Shown one piece after another: positions 1-5,643 of a stretch of 5,643 nt of DNA. This DNA is from Halieaceae bacterium UBA4438 (lineage in GTDB: Bacteria; Pseudomonadota; Gammaproteobacteria; Pseudomonadales; Halieaceae), in NCBI GenBank assembly GCA_002390485.1, contig DGPO01000122.1, positions 2,098-7,740 of the forward strand. Reading direction: 5' to 3'. Both the position numbers and the translations under genes were made by a program. The notes beneath the pieces are model-generated. The model saw only the letters and a list, made by a program, of their open reading frames with translations. It made no database searches and had not been told where the DNA came from. Numbering within the stretch: position 1 is the first letter of the stretch; every line of letters starts with the position of its first letter.

Positions 1-80
1 TCACCCTCACTGCAACCGCTGAGGCCAACCAGGGCCCCCGAAGCTAAGAGAGTCATTACTAGCTGTTTGTTCATCGACAT
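1..80 (-). CDS. Lipoprotein, N-terminal part only (runs off the left edge)
   Basis: Reading leftwards from the ATG at 80-78, 26 codons are open to the window edge. They give a short polar start (MSMNKQ), a hydrophobic segment, and a lipobox LSGC at residues 20-23, followed by Ser-Glu-Gly. This is a textbook signal peptidase II signal: Cys23 would be lipidated, and Ser at +2 (not Asp) suggests sorting to the outer membrane. A strong Shine-Dalgarno sequence AGGGAG lies 3 bases before the first ATG and 9 before a second in-frame ATG (74-72), so either may be used. The gene follows the TonB-dependent receptor by 48 bases on the same strand with no terminator between, so co-transcription is likely. 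The function cannot be read from 26 codons. Surface lipoproteins next to such receptors are often substrate-binding proteins or hydrolases (for example phytases), but nothing here decides this. Confidence 0.85.
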   Translation of the reverse strand, partial: MSMNKQLVMTLLASGALVGLSGCSEG

Positions 81-83
81 TTT

Positions 84-89
84 CTCCCT
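84..89 (-). promoter_or_regulatory. Ribosome binding site of the lipoprotein gene
   Basis: AGGGAG on the minus strand is a near-perfect Shine-Dalgarno sequence. It is 3 bases from the ATG at 80-78 and 9 bases from the ATG at 74-72. The longer spacing is the more usual, so the second ATG is a real alternative start. Both starts keep the lipobox. Confidence 0.7.
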
Positions 90-128
90 AGTGGTAAATG
101 AATTTTGCTGGTTCGCTCGTGTTTCACT

Positions 129-3100
129 TTAAAAATCCCAGTTAAAAGAAACTGAGAACTTCGTACCCTTTTCATAGAGCTGATATGGCTGTCCACCCTG
201 GGTGTACTCCACCTCCGCGTTGAGTAAATTATCGATCTTGGCCTTGAACGTCATCGCATCAGAGATGTCGATTTTGTAAACGATATTGGCCTCAAGACGC
301 GGCTCAAAAATAATGTCCGGGGCGCCGAACAAGCCCACATCCGCGATAGATTTGCCACTTTGGTTCAACAAGAATGTGAGCTCTTGGCCTGAGGCGACAT
401 CGTCGTATCCGATGATTAAGTTTGCCGTGTACTCCGGCTGACCTTGGAGCGCACGAACCTTCCCCGATGAGAGCGACACCTCCGACTCAATTAAGGAAAT
501 GTTGAAACTGGTAAAAACAGTTTTCGAAAAACCCTCATCAAGAACAAATTCTTTCTTGCCCTCTAGCTCAATGCCAGCGAGTTCCCCACTTTCCGCATTG
601 CGGAATGTTCTTGAGTTACCGGCAGTGCCGGAGGCCAGCTGAACAACTCTCTCAATGGGCTTGTCCATGTCTTTGTAGAAAAGAGCGACAGAGAGATTGT
701 CTTGATCGTTATCGCCGTACCACTCCCAACGAATGTCCGCATTAGTAATGGTCGACACCTCTAAAAACGGATTCCCCAATACGCGGAAGTTAAATTCGTT
801 ATCGTAGAACGTAGCATTAGCGGCTTCCTTAAAGTCAGGACGAGCCACCGTTTGTGTCAAGGCAAAACGGAGTTGCTGACTGTCAGCGTAAAACCAGTTC
901 ACGCTCAAGCTCGGAAGGAAGCTGTCTTCTCGAATGACTGATTGAACGGGGAGCTGCGCGCCAGACAGTGAAAACGTATCGGTAATCTGCTCGTATTCCT
1001 CATAGCGACCGCCGGCCACCACTTGCCAATCAGAGCCAAAGGCGTGGTCGTACATGAGGTAGGCGCTGTTGTAATTTAGCTCCGCTTCGTAACTGTCAGA
1101 TGCAAGCGTCTTGTCCTGAAATACAAAGCCCGTATTTCGGCTATTTGTGATACCGCCTTCAGGGGGTTCGACGCTGCCGTCTGGGGATACCGATGGGGTG
1201 CAGTCGACTGTACCGGGTCCCTCACCGCAGACGTATATCACTTCCGATACGAGCAAATTGTCAGTGAAAAGCAACTCAGATCGGGCTTGATTGATATTGA
1301 ACCCGTAACTTTCGCTGTCAGAGTCCCTGTCGCGAACGATTGCCGAGGCGCCGAAGCGGACGTTTGAAAAATGATAACCGTCGTCCATGGCGTCAATGGT
1401 TATGTCAAATGACACGTCGACGTTGGTATCAAGCAGATCGTCGTAACGACGGACGATCGAACCCGGCTCTATAAAGAAATTTCTCAACTCAACATCTTGT
1501 TGGTCGTTCGTCGCGCCGAAATTGAATTCACTGCGGAATGCGTCGATGTCAGTCGCGTTAACAGAATCCCTAGATGACGCCATGACGAAATCACGGCGAT
1601 CAGGCGCGTAGCGGTAGGCGCTACTCGCGGTGACCTGCCATTCGGCAAAAATACTGCCATCAGTATTTAGAAAATGAGACCCGGCAAGCTGTGTTGACGC
1701 AAATGTCCGCTCTACCCATTGGATACTCTGAAGATATAAGGCTTCAAATTCGTCTCCGCCCTGTCCGGCTGAGCGTTCCACCTGAGCGCTTGTGTCGCGC
1801 GATAGCAGGGTGTTCCACTCGTACGTACTGTCACCGATATTGAGCCCTAAAGAGAGCAGTCCGCTTATTTCGATGTCATTTGACGCCTGCTCGTACCGCA
1901 GATCGTCCTGGCGTTCGCCCGTTGGCGTGTAGCTGTAACGCCGCCCCTTGCCTCGCTGACTCCACTCATTGGAGTAGTTTGCCGCCGCGTAAAACCCAAT
2001 TTCTGCGTCGCCGATGTAATACAAATCACCATACTCGAGACCGACGCTGGTATTCGGTTGTGCGTTCGCGGTGTCGACATCAAAGCCGTCTTTTATGAGA
2101 GTGGCGCCCGCTCTCCTGAGCTCACCCTCGATTGCCGCGTTGATCTCGTAACTGTTCCCGTCAACGTCGCTTACAGTGCCAACCCCAAGGGCTTGTGAGA
2201 TGCCGAATACACCCACGTCACGCTCGCGCGCGCCATCATCCCAACCGATGACATCAAAGTTGCCACTCAGTGGATCTGTCGCAACTTGTTCTGTGGTCAT
2301 ACCGCCCAAGAACCCCGCCCCAAATGACAAGCCCCGTACAGGCTCATCTGGAAAGGTCTTTGTATTGATCACAAGGTTTCCGCCTGTGGATTCGCCGGGC
2401 ATGTAGGGAAGGAACGTTTTCTTGATATCGAGTTGATTCACAAAACTCGAAGGGAATAGATCTAAGGGAACGGTTCTCTTCGACGGATTTGTCGAAGGCA
2501 TCGTAGAGTTGTTTAGCGTCGCAGCAACATATCTTCCGCCCAAGCCTCTGATAAATATGTACTTACTGTCTTGGACTGAGATGCCCGGGACTCGAATAAC
2601 CGAGGAAGCCACGTCAGAATCTGAATAACGGGAGAGCAGCTCAACACCAATGGTATCGACAACACCGGCTGTGTCGCGCTCACTGAGCTCGAAGCCTGAT
2701 GGGTCAAAGGTTCCCATGACGAAAACTTCTTCTAACTCCAAAGTTGGCATCTCGACTTGGATCTGCTGACTTTCCAATTTGAGGGTCACCGATCGCACGA
2801 TTCCGCCTACGGATCGCACAGATCTCTGTACCCCTTCGGCCGAGACCCTATAGCTGCCACGCGGCAGCTCTTTTTCGATGATGCCATTGGCATCCGTTGT
2901 GCCGATTCCATTCCCTGAGAAATTAACGATCACGCCTACCTCAGGCGATCCGCCCCTCAACACCCGCACTGCAATCGTTCCAGTCTGAGCGCCTAGTCGC
3001 TCACTCACAGACTCCGTAACGCTGTGCAGATCCACGCGACTAGCACCCGTACTCAGGTCAATAATGACGTCCGCCAACTGACCCGCATTTGATGCAAAAC

Positions 3101-3353
3101 GTGATACTCCTACGTCACCGTTTAGGTTCTTTGCCAGCACAACGTGCGCGCCAGAATCCAGCCCCCCACGGATAGAGCCATCGCCGCGTGTTGTGCCGAG
3201 GGTTTCGCCGTCTACCACTACGCTGGCATTTGCTACTGGGACGCCATTGTCAAAAACGTAAACAATCAGCTCGTCGCTTGCCGAAACTAAGCTGCTAAAA
3301 AGTAAAAAGCCGACGGATATACAAATGGAACGCACGGTGCAAGCAAATTTCAT
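129..3353 (-). CDS. TonB-dependent outer-membrane receptor with two N-terminal carboxypeptidase-regulatory-like domains
   Basis: This is an outer-membrane active transporter powered by TonB-ExbBD; its substrate is unknown. Numbering from the ATG at 3353 (1074 residues): signal peptide 1-25 (hydrophobic core, cleavage likely at VSA|SDE); two beta-sandwich repeats at about 27-101 and 123-193 sharing a GTT...G.I...L..G pattern; a TonB-box-like LEEVFVMG at 207-214; plug at about 225-335 with RGLGGRY at 269-275 and GESTGGNLVINTKT near 320-333; then a barrel to the end, closing with a typical strand that ends in Phe. The mature protein has only two cysteines, 709 and 718, probably in a surface loop. 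The frame stays open to an ATG at 3467, but those 37 extra residues would bury the signal peptide, so I prefer 3353 (GAGG 5 bases upstream). ATG 3356 is immediately adjacent. The length suits TonB receptors with N-terminal extensions. It is likely co-transcribed with the lipoprotein gene. Substrate candidates such as oligosaccharides, phytate, peptides or metal chelates cannot be separated here. Confidence 0.93.
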   Translation of the reverse strand: MKFACTVRSICISVGFLLFSSLVSASDELIVYVFDNGVPVANASVVVDGETLGTTRGDGSIRGGLDSGAHVVLAKNLNGDVGVSRFASNAGQLADVIIDLSTGASRVDLHSVTESVSERLGAQTGTIAVRVLRGGSPEVGVIVNFSGNGIGTTDANGIIEKELPRGSYRVSAEGVQRSVRSVGGIVRSVTLKLESQQIQVEMPTLELEEVFVMGTFDPSGFELSERDTAGVVDTIGVELLSRYSDSDVASSVIRVPGISVQDSKYIFIRGLGGRYVAATLNNSTMPSTNPSKRTVPLDLFPSSFVNQLDIKKTFLPYMPGESTGGNLVINTKTFPDEPVRGLSFGAGFLGGMTTEQVATDPLSGNFDVIGWDDGARERDVGVFGISQALGVGTVSDVDGNSYEINAAIEGELRRAGATLIKDGFDVDTANAQPNTSVGLEYGDLYYIGDAEIGFYAAANYSNEWSQRGKGRRYSYTPTGERQDDLRYEQASNDIEISGLLSLGLNIGDSTYEWNTLLSRDTSAQVERSAGQGGDEFEALYLQSIQWVERTFASTQLAGSHFLNTDGSIFAEWQVTASSAYRYAPDRRDFVMASSRDSVNATDIDAFRSEFNFGATNDQQDVELRNFFIEPGSIVRRYDDLLDTNVDVSFDITIDAMDDGYHFSNVRFGASAIVRDRDSDSESYGFNINQARSELLFTDNLLVSEVIYVCGEGPGTVDCTPSVSPDGSVEPPEGGITNSRNTGFVFQDKTLASDSYEAELNYNSAYLMYDHAFGSDWQVVAGGRYEEYEQITDTFSLSGAQLPVQSVIREDSFLPSLSVNWFYADSQQLRFALTQTVARPDFKEAANATFYDNEFNFRVLGNPFLEVSTITNADIRWEWYGDNDQDNLSVALFYKDMDKPIERVVQLASGTAGNSRTFRNAESGELAGIELEGKKEFVLDEGFSKTVFTSFNISLIESEVSLSSGKVRALQGQPEYTANLIIGYDDVASGQELTFLLNQSGKSIADVGLFGAPDIIFEPRLEANIVYKIDISDAMTFKAKIDNLLNAEVEYTQGGQPYQLYEKGTKFSVSFNWDF

Positions 3354-3358
3354 CATGG

Positions 3359-3362
3359 CCTC
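3359..3362 (-). promoter_or_regulatory. Ribosome binding site that decides the receptor start
   Basis: GAGG on the minus strand lies 5 bases before the ATG at 3353-3351 and only 2 bases before the ATG at 3356-3354. The spacing favours 3353. The far upstream ATG at 3467 has no clear Shine-Dalgarno sequence (the bases before it read TTTTATCC). Together with the signal peptide that begins right after 3353, this supports the internal start. Confidence 0.55.
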
Positions 3363-3376
3363 ATTGGCGTCTAAGA

Positions 3377-3391
3377 CAGCGTTAACCGCTG
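3377..3391. repeat. Short inverted repeat in the presumed receptor leader
   Basis: CAGCG and CGCTG flank a 5-base centre TTAAC, giving a perfect 5-base-pair stem 20 bases upstream of the ATG at 3356. It would lie in the 5' leader if the candidate promoter at 3412-3467 is correct. It could be an operator half-site pair or a small mRNA hairpin. A stem this short can easily arise by chance. Confidence 0.3.
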
Positions 3392-3411
3392 CGGAGTCAA
3401 ACTTGGAACGC

Positions 3412-3467
3412 ACTGTAGAATCTGCAAATGACAGAATCCCTTCCAAAAAGTTACAAACTCGTGACAT
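3412..3467 (-). promoter_or_regulatory. Candidate receptor promoter with Pho-box-like repeats
   Basis: On the minus strand, heptamers resembling CTGTCAY lie on an exact 11-base pitch: ATGTCAC (3467-3461), TTGTAAC (3456-3450), a non-matching unit, then a perfect CTGTCAT (3434-3428). Ten bases after the last comes TACAGT (3417-3412), a 4/6 match to the -10 consensus and at the distance seen in PhoB-dependent promoters. An alternative sigma-70 reading is TTGTAA, 17 bases, TGTCAT. Either would start transcription downstream of the ATG at 3467, in keeping with the start at 3353. All matches are by hand and individually weak; PhoB control is inference. Confidence 0.3.
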
Positions 3468-3538
3468 GGATAAAACCCGTGACTGAAAACCAATAGCGCG
3501 GACGATGACGTCGGTTTCATGCGGCTCTTACGCGATGA

Positions 3539-3563
3539 GTGACATAAAAAATTCATAAAAAAA
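3539..3563 (+). promoter_or_regulatory. Phased A-tracts overlapping a Pho-box-like sequence
   Basis: CATAAAAAA occurs at 3543-3551 and again at 3554-3562, an 11-base direct repeat. This puts two A-tracts of 6 and 7 on the same helix face, which favours intrinsic bending. Positions 3539-3556 match the Pho-box consensus CTGTCATAWAWCTGTCAY at 13 of 18 positions by hand count, including the A-rich spacer. No good -10 element follows at the expected 10-11 bases, so its role is unclear. It could instead be an UP-like element or a nucleoid-protein site. Confidence 0.3.
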
Positions 3564-3610
3564 CCGAGTGCGATCTGTGCCGCGGTCCTTACACCTGACA
3601 CGATGGGTCA

Positions 3611-3639
3611 TCGCCAACGTCACCCTCCTCCGCTATGCT
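3611..3639 (+). promoter_or_regulatory. Candidate sigma-70 promoter for olsF
   Basis: TCGCCA (3611-3616) and TATGCT (3634-3639) are 17 bases apart. Each matches its consensus (TTGACA, TATAAT) at 4 of 6 positions. Transcription would begin near 3646, leaving a leader of about 35 bases before the ATG at 3681. Spacing and position are good, but the hexamers are mediocre. Confidence 0.35.
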
Positions 3640-3680
3640 CTGGAACGTCAACGAGATACCCCCGCTCTTAACCCTGGGCA

Positions 3681-5420
3681 ATGCAGATGTTGGATTTCCG
3701 GCACATTTTAGAAGACTATTACCCAGAGTTCGTGAGGCATCGACGGCGCACCGCTAACGCTATTGGCCGTGTGCTGAATGCGCTGTTTTTGCAAAAACGC
3801 TTCAAGCAGTTCGATCAGAAATATTCGGGTCTTGAAGGCTTTGACTTCGTCTCAGCGGTACTCACGTTTTTTGACTTCAGTATTCGTCTGCCCGAATCTC
3901 AGAAGGCTCGGATCCCTGCAACGGGGCGGCTTGTTATCGCGTCGAACCACCCCATTGGGTCACTCGATGGCATTGCATTACTCGATCTGGTGCGACAGGT
4001 TCGTACCGATGTGCGCGTGGTGGCCAACGGCATGCTGATGCAGCTAAAGCCGCTGCATTCACTCCTTCTCCCGGTCAACAACATGAGCGGTTCTACGGCA
4101 CCGCGAGACCTGCTGGCCATTAGGAAACACCTCGAAAGTGACGGTGCGTTGATTATTTTCCCAGCGGGCGAAGTGTCGCGACTCGGACTCAAGGGGGTTC
4201 GTGATGGGGTCTGGAATAACGGTTTTGTGAGACTGGCTTCAGCGACAAAAGCCCCCATCCTTCCGGTTTTTGTGGCCGGTAGTAACTCCGCTTTTTTTTA
4301 CGGTCTCAGTGCGTTGCTCAAGCCCTTGTCAACCGCATGGCTGATCCGCGAAATGTTTAAACAACAACACAAGACGGTCGATGTGCACATTGGTCGTCCC
4401 ATTTCCTACACCACTTACTCAGCCAATGGGTTTTCTACTACCACGCTGGCGGCGATGTTTAAAACTCACGTTTATCAACTCGCGAGCTCGACCAAACCGG
4501 TATTCGAGTCGATCGACAGTGTGGCTCAACCGGAGTTACGGTCGGTCTTGATCGAAGAGCTTGCGCACTGCGATCACTTAGGCTCAACGCCTGACGGGAA
4601 ACAGATTTACCTCACCACTATGGCGCAATCGCCGTGCATCATGCGGGAGATCGGCGTACTGCGAGAGATTACATTTCGCTTAGCCGGCGAGGGATCGGGG
4701 CTCGCGCGCGACATTGACCAGTTTGATCAAGACTATTACCAACTCCTCCTCTGGGATGACGCGGAACGCGAGATTGTCGGTGCTTATCGTCTTGGGGACG
4801 CCGCTGAACTGATCGACAAACGCGGCATCAATGGCCTGTACACCAGTTCTCTCTTTGAATTCGACACGCAGATGGATCGCTTTTTCCGACACGGTTTGGA
4901 ACTGGGAAGAAGTTTTGTGCAGCCCAAGTATCAAAGTCGATACGCACTCGACTATCTGTGGTCTGGTATTGGCGCTTTCGTAAAGCAAAGACCTCGAATA
5001 CGCTACCTGTTCGGCTCTGCGTCAATATCTAGGTTTTATAAACAGGCCTCGATTGAGCGCATTGCCTATTACTACGGCACACATTTTAATCACATTGACG
5101 TGGGTGTTACGCCGAAGACCCCATTACTCATTGCGGATAAAGCCCGCACTGCCCTCGCATCTGAATTCGCAGGCCGAGACGCGGAGGAGAATTTTAAGAC
5201 CTTACGTGACGCACTCGCTATCGACGGTGATCCTGTGCCGGTGCTGTACAAGCATTACGCTGGCGCCACACGTCCGGACGGCGTGACCTTCACCGCGTTT
5301 AACATTGATCCCGATTTTAACGATTGTGTCGACGGATTCGTCATTGCTGATCTCACAAAACTAAAGCCAAAGAAAAAGAACCGATACCTCGGAACCGACT
5401 GGACGCCACTCCCGCTTTAG
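3681..5420 (+). CDS. olsF: OlsF-like bifunctional ornithine (amino)lipid synthase: PlsC-type plus OlsB-type acyltransferases
   Basis: OlsF enzymes make ornithine lipids. The C-terminal OlsB-like half N-acylates the amino acid with a 3-hydroxyacyl chain, and the N-terminal OlsA/PlsC-like half esterifies that hydroxyl with a second chain. The protein has 579 residues, about the size of known OlsF. N-terminal half: acyltransferase motif I NHPIGSLDG at 89-97 (His90, Asp96, one residue more between them than the classic HX4D, as I recall for this branch), and FPAGEVSR at 160-167 in place of FPEGTR. C-terminal half, about 318-563: GNAT-fold OlsB/hemolysin-like segments, including MREIGVLRE at 321-329, ELGRSFVQPKY at 407-417, PVPVLYKHYAG at 518-528 and DPDFNDCVDGFV at 543-554. 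A basic tail (KPKKKNR) lies near 562-568. No signal peptide is seen; it probably acts at the inner face of the cytoplasmic membrane. An in-frame stop at 3669-3671 limits the start to ATG 3681 or ATG 3687; the Shine-Dalgarno is weak (GGG at 3676-3678). The head group could be ornithine, lysine or another amine; the sequence does not tell. Confidence 0.82.
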   Translation: MQMLDFRHILEDYYPEFVRHRRRTANAIGRVLNALFLQKRFKQFDQKYSGLEGFDFVSAVLTFFDFSIRLPESQKARIPATGRLVIASNHPIGSLDGIALLDLVRQVRTDVRVVANGMLMQLKPLHSLLLPVNNMSGSTAPRDLLAIRKHLESDGALIIFPAGEVSRLGLKGVRDGVWNNGFVRLASATKAPILPVFVAGSNSAFFYGLSALLKPLSTAWLIREMFKQQHKTVDVHIGRPISYTTYSANGFSTTTLAAMFKTHVYQLASSTKPVFESIDSVAQPELRSVLIEELAHCDHLGSTPDGKQIYLTTMAQSPCIMREIGVLREITFRLAGEGSGLARDIDQFDQDYYQLLLWDDAEREIVGAYRLGDAAELIDKRGINGLYTSSLFEFDTQMDRFFRHGLELGRSFVQPKYQSRYALDYLWSGIGAFVKQRPRIRYLFGSASISRFYKQASIERIAYYYGTHFNHIDVGVTPKTPLLIADKARTALASEFAGRDAEENFKTLRDALAIDGDPVPVLYKHYAGATRPDGVTFTAFNIDPDFNDCVDGFVIADLTKLKPKKKNRYLGTDWTPLPL

Positions 5421-5460
5421 CGCAGCGGGCCACAAAGTCATGCAGCAACGACACACGAGT

Positions 5461-5479
5461 GGTCAGGCAATGTCCGACC
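5461..5479. repeat. Imperfect hairpin downstream of olsF
   Basis: GGTC, a bulged A, and GG pair with CC and GACC around a CAATGT loop, giving six G-C-rich base pairs. It starts 41 bases after the olsF stop. The T-run expected of an intrinsic terminator is missing right after the stem (TTTTT occurs only at 5502-5506). It may stabilise the 3' end of the transcript or be a chance structure. Confidence 0.25.
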
Positions 5480-5602
5480 CCATCGGGCCATAATCGGCGC
5501 ATTTTTCTCGCTTAATTTTCGTAAGACACGATGTTTGTCGACGCGACCGCCGAATTTACCCGATAATCACCAACATTTGGTATTGAGTGAAACTAAGAAG
5601 GC

Positions 5603-5637
5603 TTGAGTTTGTCTCAACAGAGCCCCATGTAATGGGG
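5603..5637. repeat. Two adjacent perfect stem-loops at the right edge
   Basis: Stem-loop 1 pairs TTGAG (5603-5607) with CTCAA (5613-5617) around TTTGT. Stem-loop 2 pairs CCCCAT (5623-5628) with ATGGGG (5632-5637) around GTA. Only five bases separate them. An alternative pairing of GGCT (5600-5603) with AGCC (5621-5624) would compete with both. No T-run follows on either strand within the window, so these are not typical intrinsic terminators. They may be part of a structured leader that continues past the edge. Confidence 0.35.
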
Positions 5638-5643
5638 TGAAAT

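Larger units (their letters stand above)
3354..3680. other. Divergent intergenic regulatory region
   Basis: About 330 bases separate the receptor start (minus) from the olsF start (plus). I find no gene of its own here: the longer open frames are the in-frame upstream extension of the receptor and a shadow in another frame. The region holds candidate promoters in both directions, a pair of A-tracts 11 bases apart, sequences resembling Pho boxes on each strand, and a small palindrome in the presumed receptor leader. The gene arrangement means any regulator bound here could control both transcription units. Confidence 0.7.
5421..5643. other. Non-coding tail downstream of olsF
   Basis: I see no gene in these 223 bases. 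There is no clear rho-independent terminator for olsF: an imperfect hairpin at 5461-5479 is not followed by a T-run until 5502-5506. A good -10-like CATAAT (5489-5494) has no convincing -35 partner. The right edge holds two stem-loops, listed separately. The stretch probably includes the promoter or leader of a rightward gene beyond the window, or the end of a leftward one. Confidence 0.5.

Noticed and set aside
3465..3467. ATG at 3467 as the receptor start
   Set aside because: It would place the signal peptide 38 residues inside the protein and has no Shine-Dalgarno sequence; the start at 3353 or 3356 fits better.
3504..3513. Palindrome around GACGTC as a regulator site
   Set aside because: The perfect core is only six bases, with no extension of symmetry; expected by chance.
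3371..3601. 76-residue minus-strand open frame over the receptor's 5' region
   Set aside because: It overlaps the receptor N-terminus in another frame, starts with GTG without a ribosome binding site, and shows no domain or signal; it is a shadow.
3899..4258. 119-residue minus-strand open frame inside olsF, and other open frames of 60-100 codons within the two large genes
   Set aside because: They lie wholly inside well-supported genes, lack ribosome binding sites and recognisable motifs, and have the odd composition of antisense or shifted frames.
5485..5506. Intrinsic terminator after olsF, from GCC/GGC followed by TTTTT
   Set aside because: The stem would have only three base pairs, too few for a convincing terminator.
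5575..5643. Start of a cobalamin riboswitch, suggested by GGGGTGAAAT near the end
   Set aside because: The bases resemble the GGTGAAAATCC element, but the conserved AGGGAA box that should come just before is absent, and the sequence ends before the rest could be judged.
1..5643. Mobile element, phage, defence system or CRISPR array
   Set aside because: No transposase, integrase, terminal inverted repeats, direct-repeat array or toxin-antitoxin genes are visible on either strand.

Overview
The window looks like chromosomal DNA of a Gram-negative bacterium, most likely a marine gammaproteobacterium. This is inference from protein character only: a large TonB-dependent outer-membrane receptor, a lipoprotein with a classical lipobox, and an OlsF-type lipid synthase. 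Base composition looks moderate (about half G+C by eye). There are no tRNA or rRNA genes, insertion sequences, CRISPR arrays or phage genes.

Layout. Positions 1-80 (minus) hold the first 26 codons of a lipoprotein gene that runs off the left edge. Positions 129-3353 (minus) encode a TonB-dependent receptor of about 1074 residues. It has a signal peptide, two tandem carboxypeptidase-regulatory-like domains, a TonB box, a plug and a C-terminal beta-barrel. Only 48 bases without a terminator separate it from the lipoprotein gene, so the two probably form an operon reading leftwards. Positions 3354-3680 are a divergent regulatory region of about 330 bases with candidate promoters in both directions, phased A-tracts and two stretches resembling PhoB (Pho-box) sites. 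Positions 3681-5420 (plus) encode a 579-residue protein joining an N-terminal PlsC-like acyltransferase to a C-terminal OlsB-like N-acyltransferase, the OlsF architecture for ornithine-type aminolipids. Positions 5421-5643 are non-coding, with weak hairpins and two adjacent small stem-loops at the right edge that may belong to the leader of a gene outside the window.

How the genes may work together. OlsF makes a phosphorus-free membrane lipid, and in several bacteria ornithine lipids are induced by phosphate starvation. The receptor and lipoprotein look like an outer-membrane uptake pair of unknown substrate. If the Pho-box-like sequences are real, the locus could be a phosphate-limitation module combining nutrient scavenging with lipid replacement. 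This is a hypothesis: the substrate is not readable from the sequence and the motif matches are imperfect. The protein families are known ones, and I see no clearly new system; the points of interest are the gene pairing, the regulatory region and the duplicated N-terminal domains of the receptor.
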